From: a bacterium
GTDB lineage: Bacteria; Fidelibacterota; UBA2242
NCBI GenBank assembly: GCA_018895675.1
Contig: JAHIOG010000495.1
Location: 1-33,893 of the forward strand
Direction: 5' to 3'
Length of the DNA: 33,893 nucleotides
The notes beneath the pieces were generated by a model, which was not told the origin of the DNA, ran no database searches, and saw nothing but the letters and a program-made list of their open reading frames with translations. Both the position numbers and the translations under genes were made by a program. Below, one piece after another: positions 17,736 to 25,030 of this stretch (position 1 is its first letter; the number at the start of each line of letters is the position of its first letter).

Positions 17736-18223
17736 CTCCCGAGTAACTACAAACCTTATACTCTTTAGCGGTTTTAATGTTAAATCGAAAACCTCTTTTT
17801 CTTTGACAATATTCAAAATTTTAGTGTCTTCAAAGTGTTTAAAAAGCTTTCTGGGATAATGATAAACTATCGCATACAAATTGATTTTTTCACGGTTAAG
17901 ATTGTTGATTTTTCTGTAATTCGCAAAAAATGTCCGAAAAATTCCTCTAATGCTTCTGTATCAAAAGATTCGCTAGCCGATTTGAACGAAATTAGTTTAT
18001 GTTCATTTATTTTCTTCAAATCTTCACCGAAAATCCGAAATAGTACTGAGAAATGAGGTTTTCCCTCTAATCTTTGTACAACGATAGTGTCAACGTATTG
18101 TGATTGCTGTATAAGACCAACCTCGATTTTTGCCTCAAAACCCAGCTAAGAAAATAGTGGCGCTGAAACCAATCCTAAAAGTCGATGCCAATTAGTTCTT
18201 TTTGACTCATTTTGGCTCGCCAT
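17541..18223 (-). pseudogene. Chimeric pseudogene: degraded Rpn/PD-(D/E)XK-like gene joined to a larA tail
   Basis: From an ATG at 18223 the frame reads MASQNESKRTNWHRLLG, hits a TAG at codon 26, then continues open with segments such as LGFEAKIEVGLIQQSQYVD, GKPHFSVLFRIFGEDLKK and HKLISFKSASESFDTEALEE. A one-base loss in the A-run at 17885-17890 shifts the frame; past it the protein continues as INLYAIVYHYPRKLFKHFE. After VVTRE it passes in frame into the copied LarA C-terminus (TNLQDAMEATL...). The WH(R/G)LLG...LISFKS...LYAV..R(F/Y)P pattern recalls a poorly characterised family of Rpn-like nuclease/transposase-associated proteins; I place it from memory with modest confidence. A 112-codon piece (17541-17879) remains open but is unlikely to be a functional protein. 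Confidence 0.65.
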
Positions 18224-18248
18224 TTAAATAACTAATTCACGAATTAAT

Positions 18249-19964
18249 TTACAGAGCATTTACCAATTTTCCAAGCAGCGCTGGTTTCGATAATAGATCC
18301 GATGACTTCAAAAACTCACAGCGTTGCTCAAAACGATCTTTTATTAATGCTATATATCCTTCTGGATTGGTGCGCTTATATGGATTATATTTTTCATAAT
18401 AACCTGGAAGTAACTTATCGATAGATTCTTTTGTAGGAATCATCGCTCCAGGTAATAATTTCCAATCTTCCCACTCAATTTGGTCCATCAAAATACCAGT
18501 GTGAATCGTAAGCGAAGTCTGGAGTTCAATATTTTCCAAATGCTCATCAGAGGATTTCCAGTATCCAGATGAATTGAAAGTGTAACACTCTGCACCCGTT
18601 TCTAACACTTTTAGAAATGCCTCGACATCTTTATAAAGTTCATAAACTCTAAATGGATTTGCAAATGGTTCAAAAACCAATTTTGCTAATTCCTCCTCTG
18701 TTACATTTTCGGCTCTGCTTCTTTTTGTAATTAATGCCGCTCCCATCGCAACAGCAAGATATTTGTCTTTATATTTTAGTGCAGGCGGTAAAATTGTATC
18801 TTTCATGAGCCAGACCAGTGCTTTAGGAAAACTACACCTATTTACCCATTTTCCAAGAAGGTCGCGGTCAAAAAGAGCCCGTCCATTTGCCTGACGAATA
18901 TCACGTCCGAGGGGAAGTAACTTTCCATCGTTTTTTATCAAAGCGTGATTCATAACCGCAAGACAATACTCCCAATCCGGATGGTCTGTATTTCGACTAT
19001 CTGTTTTATCAAAGAGCGAAGGTTCCCAAACGCGACAAACCTTTCCTTCTGTGTCAATCTGAAATGCATCATCGTGAAGCGTCGCTTTCTTAAAACCTTT
19101 AGGTAATGTACCTCCATTATCATGTGAATTTGTATGAGAAGACTTTCCAGTTCCCGAAAGTCCAAAAAATGCTATAGATTTCTTTCCTAAAACTCTATGT
19201 TCTTTATTATCACATTCAGAAAAATCAATCTCTTTAATGCCGCCATGACAAGCAGCCATTCCCAATCTCATACCGGAAGACCACGCAAGAGTCAGGGTCC
19301 CTTTTTTACGTTCACCAAAATAGCGCATCCCCAAATTGAAAATCACATTATGTTTTTCGTCAACTAAGGCAAGTTGCGGCGCACCAACATTATGATAATA
19401 TGGGTCATCACATGTCCATTCGTTAAATGCCACAATTATAATATCCTGAATTGGCAGAACTTTGCTGTTTTCATATTCTTCTGTCAATTCGATTGGGTTA
19501 AAATTTGACAACCAGTTAAACACATTACTTGCATCGTTTGTTGATGTAACGAAAGTTGCCTTTATCATTAAATCGGGATCCAATCCTATCACTGCTTCTG
19601 CTTTAATAAGGTCATAATGTTCAAGCTGATATATTGCTTCTCTAATATCACCTTCAACCTTTTTCTTATCTGCTGCAGGAATCCGATTATAAAATCTCCT
19701 CGCTTTTGCAGTTCTACCAATAATTTTACCATGACAATCATTTAGGACCTTTGCTCCTTTTGGCAGTCCAAAAAGCGCAGCTGTCCGAGGATATATTTCT
19801 AAGTCTGTTTCTGATACACCAGCTTGGTTTTTTGCCATTTCATAAGCTTCAGCAATGTTTATCTTTCGCACTTTTGGATTTAAAAGTACTGCTTCAGCAA
19901 TTGCTCGAAGCGGAGACATTTCTGTTAAATCTTTGTAATACTTATCACTTGGTAAACTCGACAT
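18249..19964 (-). CDS. pckA: Phosphoenolpyruvate carboxykinase (ATP-type, divergent)
   Basis: 571 residues, somewhat longer than the usual 530-540. Interconverts oxaloacetate + ATP with PEP + CO2. The P-loop is FFGLSGTGKSSH (268-275 core), the metal-binding motif is LHDDAFQID (297-304), and YFGERKKGTLTL with H240 (ACHGG) supplies the other manganese ligands. The ATP-type family layout is followed, but the N-terminal oxaloacetate-binding region (GRTAKARRFYNR) differs from the E. coli GRSPKDKY form. The start follows GGAAGGAAAT. The gene is flanked by the two copies of the larA 3' end, so recombination between them would delete it. It links the malate/oxaloacetate genes to gluconeogenesis or, in reverse, to ATP-yielding carboxylation. 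Confidence 0.92.
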   Translation of the reverse strand: MSSLPSDKYYKDLTEMSPLRAIAEAVLLNPKVRKINIAEAYEMAKNQAGVSETDLEIYPRTAALFGLPKGAKVLNDCHGKIIGRTAKARRFYNRIPAADKKKVEGDIREAIYQLEHYDLIKAEAVIGLDPDLMIKATFVTSTNDASNVFNWLSNFNPIELTEEYENSKVLPIQDIIIVAFNEWTCDDPYYHNVGAPQLALVDEKHNVIFNLGMRYFGERKKGTLTLAWSSGMRLGMAACHGGIKEIDFSECDNKEHRVLGKKSIAFFGLSGTGKSSHTNSHDNGGTLPKGFKKATLHDDAFQIDTEGKVCRVWEPSLFDKTDSRNTDHPDWEYCLAVMNHALIKNDGKLLPLGRDIRQANGRALFDRDLLGKWVNRCSFPKALVWLMKDTILPPALKYKDKYLAVAMGAALITKRSRAENVTEEELAKLVFEPFANPFRVYELYKDVEAFLKVLETGAECYTFNSSGYWKSSDEHLENIELQTSLTIHTGILMDQIEWEDWKLLPGAMIPTKESIDKLLPGYYEKYNPYKRTNPEGYIALIKDRFEQRCEFLKSSDLLSKPALLGKLVNAL

Positions 19965-20054
19965 AATTCATTTCCTTCCTTTTAAATAAAAAATTCATCA
20001 CAATTGAAATTACAAATGGTATATAATTATTTATTGGTAGTCAGAAAGCATAGG

Positions 20055-20255
20055 AACGGGTTAATCGACAAATAAATCGTCAAGCTTAATATGATTTTTT
20101 ACTTTTTTATCTACCGTCGGTCCATGAATAAATTTTCTCTTATGAAATATACGCTGTGCTATTCGTGGAACAGTTAAGCTGGCATCCATCATAAAAAGGA
20201 TTTTTTCATTACCTTTCTCTTTTAAAGTGGCTTCTATAGCTTCCTGCAAATTAGT
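20055..20255 (-). repeat. larA 3' end, partner of the repeat at 17535
   Basis: This is the resident copy, continuous with the intact larA frame. Together with 17535-17735 it brackets pckA in direct orientation. Confidence 0.9.
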
Positions 20256-21398
20256 ATACCCTTTAATAAATATTCTATTCAATAATTCTGGTTTTAAATT
20301 TGTGTATGCCCATAAGGATGCCCATTTCATAATTTCTGCCATTTTAGCTGCCTTATGATAACCCAATTTATATCCTTTTTCAATCTTATCAAAAACTTCA
20401 TCCGGGTTTCTGGCTTCACTCAATAATTTTATGAAACTCTCTCCACCTATACCTTTTCGACAACTCGAAACCAAAATGAGAATCCCATTTGGGTTCAACG
20501 CAAGTTTGCTATTATCAATTGCTTTCTGAGATTGGTAAAGGTCGATATCCATCGGATAAGGTGCAACTGCGACCACGATATCTGCCCTATCTCTGATTTC
20601 CACTGAAAATACGTCTTTTGCTTTTTCACATGCCAATTTGAATGCTTTGTGAGTTTCTCCACAGGCGCAATAATAGATTTTATGATCTTTATTCAGAACA
20701 GTTTGAATTGAAAAAATCTGTTTGTCTTTTGCTATACAATCATAGGCTTCTTTGATGTCGTCTCTAACCGGATTTCCTTCGGTTACAAGAGCTTTTGCTG
20801 TCGCATTCAAAGCCAGTTCATGATTTCGTTCAATAGTCTCATATCCGGAAATTCCGGGTAAAAAGGACTTTGCTCCACCAGTATAGCCTGCAAAATAATG
20901 AGGCTCAACCGATGTGATATAGACTATCTTTTCTGCTTCAATTACCAGTTTATTAAAAAAGACTTCAGTGCCATTTTTAGTTACACCAACAAAGACATTC
21001 CCAGCTTCATTCTTAGAATCGTGGGAAAATATTTTTTTTTCCAATTCGCGAAAATGATATCCAAAAATTTCAAGGTATTCATCTTTGCTTGGAGCTCTAT
21101 GAGCACCTGTAGCAACTAAGAACTTAATGCTTTTATTCAGTATTTTATCCCAGAGCAGGTCTATTATTCTCGCACTTGGTGTAGGTCTGGTAGCATCATT
21201 TATAATAAAGAGAATGGGCTCATTGCCTTTTGCAAAATCGTCAAAACTTTTAAAATCAACCGGGCTGTTTAATGCATCAAAGAGAACTTCTTTTTCAGGT
21301 CGAATTTCAACAGTATTCGGATATACTATTTCTCCGATATTTTGTTCGGGGAGAGATACTGTTAATTCTTCTCCCCAATAAGGAATTTTTATCTGCAT
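20061..21398 (-). CDS. larA: LarA-family nickel-pincer hydroxyacid racemase
   Basis: 445 residues. LarA-type enzymes racemise 2-hydroxyacids by hydride transfer to a nickel-pincer nucleotide covalently bound to a lysine. The family residues line up: D68-x2-R71 (NDATRPTPSARI), H100 (ATGAHRAPS), H167 (VEPHYFAGYTGG), K177 in GGAKSFLPG (cofactor anchor) and H193 in RNHELALN (nickel ligand). The C-terminus has an added tail of about 30 residues after the DASLTVPR strand. The ATG overlaps the malate dehydrogenase stop by one base, so the two are translationally coupled. That context suggests malate rather than lactate as substrate. No cofactor genes (larB, larC, larE) are in the window; they must be elsewhere if this enzyme is active. 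Confidence 0.88.
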   Translation of the reverse strand: MQIKIPYWGEELTVSLPEQNIGEIVYPNTVEIRPEKEVLFDALNSPVDFKSFDDFAKGNEPILFIINDATRPTPSARIIDLLWDKILNKSIKFLVATGAHRAPSKDEYLEIFGYHFRELEKKIFSHDSKNEAGNVFVGVTKNGTEVFFNKLVIEAEKIVYITSVEPHYFAGYTGGAKSFLPGISGYETIERNHELALNATAKALVTEGNPVRDDIKEAYDCIAKDKQIFSIQTVLNKDHKIYYCACGETHKAFKLACEKAKDVFSVEIRDRADIVVAVAPYPMDIDLYQSQKAIDNSKLALNPNGILILVSSCRKGIGGESFIKLLSEARNPDEVFDKIEKGYKLGYHKAAKMAEIMKWASLWAYTNLKPELLNRIFIKGYTNLQEAIEATLKEKGNEKILFMMDASLTVPRIAQRIFHKRKFIHGPTVDKKVKNHIKLDDLFVD

Positions 21399-22330
21399 TA
21401 AATTAATTGTTCAGATTCAATTTTTTCTATAACTTCTCTTACTTTATCAGCAGAAAGATGAAGAGCCTGCTTCTCTTCCGTTGTAAGTGATAATTCAATT
21501 ATTTTTTCAACACCATTTTTTCCAATTACAATCGGTACACCTGCAAATAGACCGTCGATTCCATATTCTCCCCTCAAATAGGCAGAACAGGGAACGATTC
21601 TGTTTCTGTCTCGCACAATGCATTCAACCATCTCAGCAGCAGAACTTCCGGGTGACCAGTAAGCACTACCGGTTTTAAGGTAGGCAACGATTTCTCCACC
21701 TGCTTTTCTGGTTCGTTCAATTAATCTGTCTATCTTGTCTTTTGGCAGCAAATCTGTAATCGGGATACCATGCACTGTGGAATATCTGGGTAATGGGACC
21801 ATAAGGTCTCCATGACCGCCAAGTACTAAAGCAGTTACATTTTTGGGACTGACTCCAAGTTCTTCAGCTATAAAATATCTGAATCTTGATGAATCCAGTA
21901 TGCCAGCCATCCCAATAACTTTTTTTAAGGCAAATCCTGTGACTTTTAGAGCAACATAAGCTAAAATATCAAGCGGATTTGTAACTGTGATCACCACAGC
22001 ATTAGGAGCATATTTAGCAATGCTTTCCGATACACTCTTCATAATTTTTACATTATCACGAAGCAAATCTTCCCTGGACATACCTGGCAATCTCGGTTTA
22101 CCGGCTGTTACAACAACCACTTCAGAATCTTTGATCATTGATATATCGGTATATCCATTAACAGATACATCGTATTTTCGGATAGGTGAGGCATGTACAA
22201 TATCCAAAGCTTTTCCTTCAGCCCATCCGTCGACAATATCAATTAATACTATATCTGAAACTTTTTTTTCAATTAAATATAGTGCTGTTGCTACACCAAC
22301 GTTTCCACTTCCAATAATACTAACTTTCAT
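21398..22330 (-). CDS. mdh: Malate dehydrogenase (LDH-like type)
   Basis: 310 residues. Interconverts malate and oxaloacetate with NAD(H). Glycine-rich loop IGSGNVGVATA, D31 at the end of beta-2 (NAD preference), R80 and R86 in GKPRLPGMSRED (R80 marks malate over lactate specificity), N118 in VTNPLD, D146-x2-R149 in ILDSSRF, and H173 in GGHGDLMV: the complete catalytic set. It begins nine bases after its divergent paralogue and ends overlapping larA. GGGG lies at the expected ribosome-site distance. It is the only clearly competent MDH in the window. Confidence 0.95.
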   Translation of the reverse strand: MKVSIIGSGNVGVATALYLIEKKVSDIVLIDIVDGWAEGKALDIVHASPIRKYDVSVNGYTDISMIKDSEVVVVTAGKPRLPGMSREDLLRDNVKIMKSVSESIAKYAPNAVVITVTNPLDILAYVALKVTGFALKKVIGMAGILDSSRFRYFIAEELGVSPKNVTALVLGGHGDLMVPLPRYSTVHGIPITDLLPKDKIDRLIERTRKAGGEIVAYLKTGSAYWSPGSSAAEMVECIVRDRNRIVPCSAYLRGEYGIDGLFAGVPIVIGKNGVEKIIELSLTTEEKQALHLSADKVREVIEKIESEQLI

Positions 22331-22339
22331 GATGACCCC

Positions 22340-23263
22340 CTAAATTCCCATTGATTCAATAGTTTTATTGATTATATCCGCTGATACCTGCAGTTCTTTT
22401 CTTATAGGCAGGGATAATTCAAGTTCGATTATTTTCTCAACGCCATTCTTTCCAAGTTGAACTGGTACACCTAAACAAATATTTTTATAACCATACTCTC
22501 CATCAAGGCACGTCGGAACACATAGTATTGCTCTGGTATCATTTATGATTGCACCCACAGTTTCTGCTATGGAAGCACCGGGAGAATACATAGATGTCTG
22601 CCTTTTTAACAGTGATAGAATAGTTGTTCCTGCTTCCCTGGCTTCTGATATTATTTTATCAACTTTTTCTTTGGGAAGTAACTCATTGATCGGTATGCCA
22701 CAAACCCGAATAAATTCTGGAGGTATAACCATGAATTTATGATGACCTCCTAAAACAAGGGCACTTACTTCAACCGATGTAACGCCAAGTTCCTGTGCAG
22801 TATATTCACAAACCCGCGTAACATCAAGTTTCCCTGCAACTCCAATTACCTTCATTCTGTCAAATCCTGTCTTTTTAAAAGTGTAATAAGTTAAAGTTGT
22901 AACAGGTTCAGTTATAACAATAACGATTGATTTCGGAGCATACTTTTTGACATCTTCTATTATCGGATCAATAATCTTCACATTAACTTCAAGTAACTCA
23001 AGACGTAAGGTGTTGGGTTTTCTAACTTTACCTGCAGTTATTACAACAACTTTAGAGCCTTTAATATCTTCAATATGAGAAGATCCCTGAATTTTAATGT
23101 CATAACCCCGTAAAGGTGAAGCTTCAGCAAGGTCAAGTGCACTTCCTTCTGCTTTACCTTCTAAAATATCAATAAGCATAATATTCGCAATACCCATCTC
23201 AGCCAAATAAAATGCCGCTGCAACCCCTACATTGCCACTGCCAATAATTGAAACTTTCTCCAT
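22340..23263 (-). CDS. Divergent malate dehydrogenase paralogue
   Basis: 307 residues, collinear with the neighbouring mdh product. It retains the NAD loop (IGSGNVGVAAA), substrate arginines R81 and R87, the aspartate D147 with R150, and H174. Conserved positions are changed elsewhere: VTNPLD becomes ITEPVT (asparagine to glutamate at 119, final aspartate lost), and GGHGD becomes GGHHK (glycine and aspartate replaced by H175 and K176). The mobile loop lacks the usual G-M (KPNTLRLE). It could act on a different 2-oxoacid, work with altered kinetics, or serve as a non-catalytic partner in a mixed tetramer. It is first of the mdh-mdh-larA set, with a strong GGAGGT site, so it is expressed ahead of the canonical enzyme. 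Confidence 0.88.
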   Translation of the reverse strand: MEKVSIIGSGNVGVAAAFYLAEMGIANIMLIDILEGKAEGSALDLAEASPLRGYDIKIQGSSHIEDIKGSKVVVITAGKVRKPNTLRLELLEVNVKIIDPIIEDVKKYAPKSIVIVITEPVTTLTYYTFKKTGFDRMKVIGVAGKLDVTRVCEYTAQELGVTSVEVSALVLGGHHKFMVIPPEFIRVCGIPINELLPKEKVDKIISEAREAGTTILSLLKRQTSMYSPGASIAETVGAIINDTRAILCVPTCLDGEYGYKNICLGVPVQLGKNGVEKIIELELSLPIRKELQVSADIINKTIESMGI

Positions 23264-23692
23264 GATACCTCCTAATATATTATTATTAATAACCTTAAAA
23301 GATTATATTTTTTTATTTTAGTGATTTTTTCTTCTTTACCACAAGGAATTTCAACTACCATTTGGATTTCTATACAATATCAATTTCCTATTTACTTACA
23401 TCTTTTATGATTCTTAATATTTTAAATTAATTTATCCAATTATAAAAGAAATTTTATAGATATAAATATACCAAAAAAATCATCAAAATGGCTGAAGTAT
23501 AACATCCCCCTGAATTTTATTGAGAAAAGTAAACACTTCTGGAAGACCAAACCTAAAATATCATCGCTAAGAGAAATTTTCTTAGGTTGAGTCTTCTGAA
23601 AGCTATTTCCCTATCTTATCCTAAAATACTACTTATTATCAGCAAGTATTAAAGATTTATTGTGATTTTGAAATCAATAAAAAATTAATTAC
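23264..23692. other. Intergenic region between ackA and the malate dehydrogenase pair
   Basis: 429 bases with no credible gene on either strand. Very AT-rich towards the mdh side. It holds the large inverted repeat at 23542-23596. It is the largest gap in the minus-strand island, so it likely ends the hydrogenase/kinase/ackA transcript and contains a promoter for mdh-larA. No promoter could be fixed with confidence. Confidence 0.5.
23542..23596. promoter_or_regulatory. Large inverted repeat with competing inner hairpin
   Basis: Outer stem: GAAGAC (23542-23547) and AACCTAA (23550-23556) pair with TTAGGTT (23582-23588) and GTCTTC (23591-23596), with a two-base internal loop. Inside, CTAAG (23567-23571) can pair with CTTAG (23581-23585). 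The two structures share TTAG at 23582-23585, so they exclude each other. No T run follows on the minus-strand side. Confidence 0.6.
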
Positions 23693-25030
23693 CTAATTTA
23701 CTTTAGCTACTACTTTATGAAGTTCCGGATTCTTTTCACACTCTTTCTCAAATTCCCTATCACGAAGTGAATTTCTATAATAGGGCGATTGGAATCTGTA
23801 AGTATATCTTACCTTATTACCCCTCGATTTTTCGTAAAGAGCTACAACATCTTCTATAAAGACTCTTTCTTCATCTGTTGGAATTACATAAATCTTTACC
23901 TTGGAATCCTCAGCACTGATATCACATTCCGCATTTCTTGTCTTTGCAATCTTATTTTTATTTTTATCATATTTGATTCCCATAAAATCCAGACCATCCA
24001 GAGCCCTTGCCCTTATAAGATCGCACATCTCACCAACTCCTGCTGTAAAGACGATAGCATCAATACCACCTATTGCCGCTGCGTAGGCACCAATATATTT
24101 CCTAATTCTGTATGTCTCAATATCAAGTGCAAGTTTAGCTCTCTCATCGCCTCTCTCGGCTGCCTCGATTACTTCACGTCTATCATTATATTCACCTGTT
24201 ATACCCAGGATACCGGACTTTTTATTAAGTATTGAATTCATCTCATTGGCTGAATAGTTCTCCTTATCCATTATATAGAAATCAATAGCTGCATCATGGT
24301 CTCCAGCTCTCGTCCCCATCACCAATCCTTCTAACGGTGTAAATCCCATACTTGTATCAAAAGATATCCCATTTTTAACTGCATTCAAAGACACACCATT
24401 CCCAATGTGACATATGATAAGATTACATTCAAAAGGATCTTTTCCCAGGAGAACCGATGCCCTTCTTGAAACATAAAGAAGAGATGTCCCATGAAATCCA
24501 TATCTTCTTATTTTATATTTCTCATACCATTCATAAGGCAGAGCGTACGTAAATACATATTTAGGCATTGTTTGGTGCCATGCTGTATCCATAATTGCCA
24601 TATGTGGAACATTAGGTAACAACTCTTTTGCTGCTTCTATACCAAGTATATTTGGTAGATTATGAAGTGGTGCCAAATCTGCTAACTTCTTAAATTCCTC
24701 AACAACTTCATCGGTTATAATAACAGATTTAGCAAACCTCTCACCACCATGAACAACACGATGTCCAACTGCGGATATTCCCATAAGTTCCTTGATTACA
24801 CCCTCTTTTAGAGATGTAAGCATTTCAATAATAAGTTTTATCGCCTCGCGATGTGTTGGACACTCACTTTCAACCCTGACACTGTCCTGCCCAGTGACTT
24901 CCTGTATGCAAAAGCTGCCTTTACTTGTCACTCTCTCAACAATTCCAGTTGCAATAGTTTGCTTTTTGTTCCAGTCATATAGCCTATATTTCACAGATGA
25001 GCTTCCACAATTAAGGCATAATATGATCAT
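23693..25030 (-). CDS. ackA: Acetate kinase with C-terminal extension
   Basis: 445 residues against about 400 normally. Transfers phosphate between acetyl-phosphate and ADP. N7 and the first phosphate loop (LNCGSSSVKY), R91 (GHRVVHGGE), D148 (MDTAWHQTMP), H180 (RYGFHGTS), HIGNG, R241 (GTRAGDHDA) and FTAGVGE with PTDEER are all present, so it should be active. About 45 extra charged residues follow the core (from about 400). The ATG overlaps the stop of the receiver-malic enzyme gene by four bases (ATGA), with AGGAGG upstream, so the two are translationally coupled. A phosphotransacetylase is not in the window. The substrate could also be propionate. Confidence 0.94.
   Translation of the reverse strand: MIILCLNCGSSSVKYRLYDWNKKQTIATGIVERVTSKGSFCIQEVTGQDSVRVESECPTHREAIKLIIEMLTSLKEGVIKELMGISAVGHRVVHGGERFAKSVIITDEVVEEFKKLADLAPLHNLPNILGIEAAKELLPNVPHMAIMDTAWHQTMPKYVFTYALPYEWYEKYKIRRYGFHGTSLLYVSRRASVLLGKDPFECNLIICHIGNGVSLNAVKNGISFDTSMGFTPLEGLVMGTRAGDHDAAIDFYIMDKENYSANEMNSILNKKSGILGITGEYNDRREVIEAAERGDERAKLALDIETYRIRKYIGAYAAAIGGIDAIVFTAGVGEMCDLIRARALDGLDFMGIKYDKNKNKIAKTRNAECDISAEDSKVKIYVIPTDEERVFIEDVVALYEKSRGNKVRYTYRFQSPYYRNSLRDREFEKECEKNPELHKVVAKVN

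Noticed and set aside
21398..23263. Lactate dehydrogenases
   Set aside because: Both proteins carry arginine at the specificity position of the mobile loop (R80, R81), which marks malate rather than lactate.
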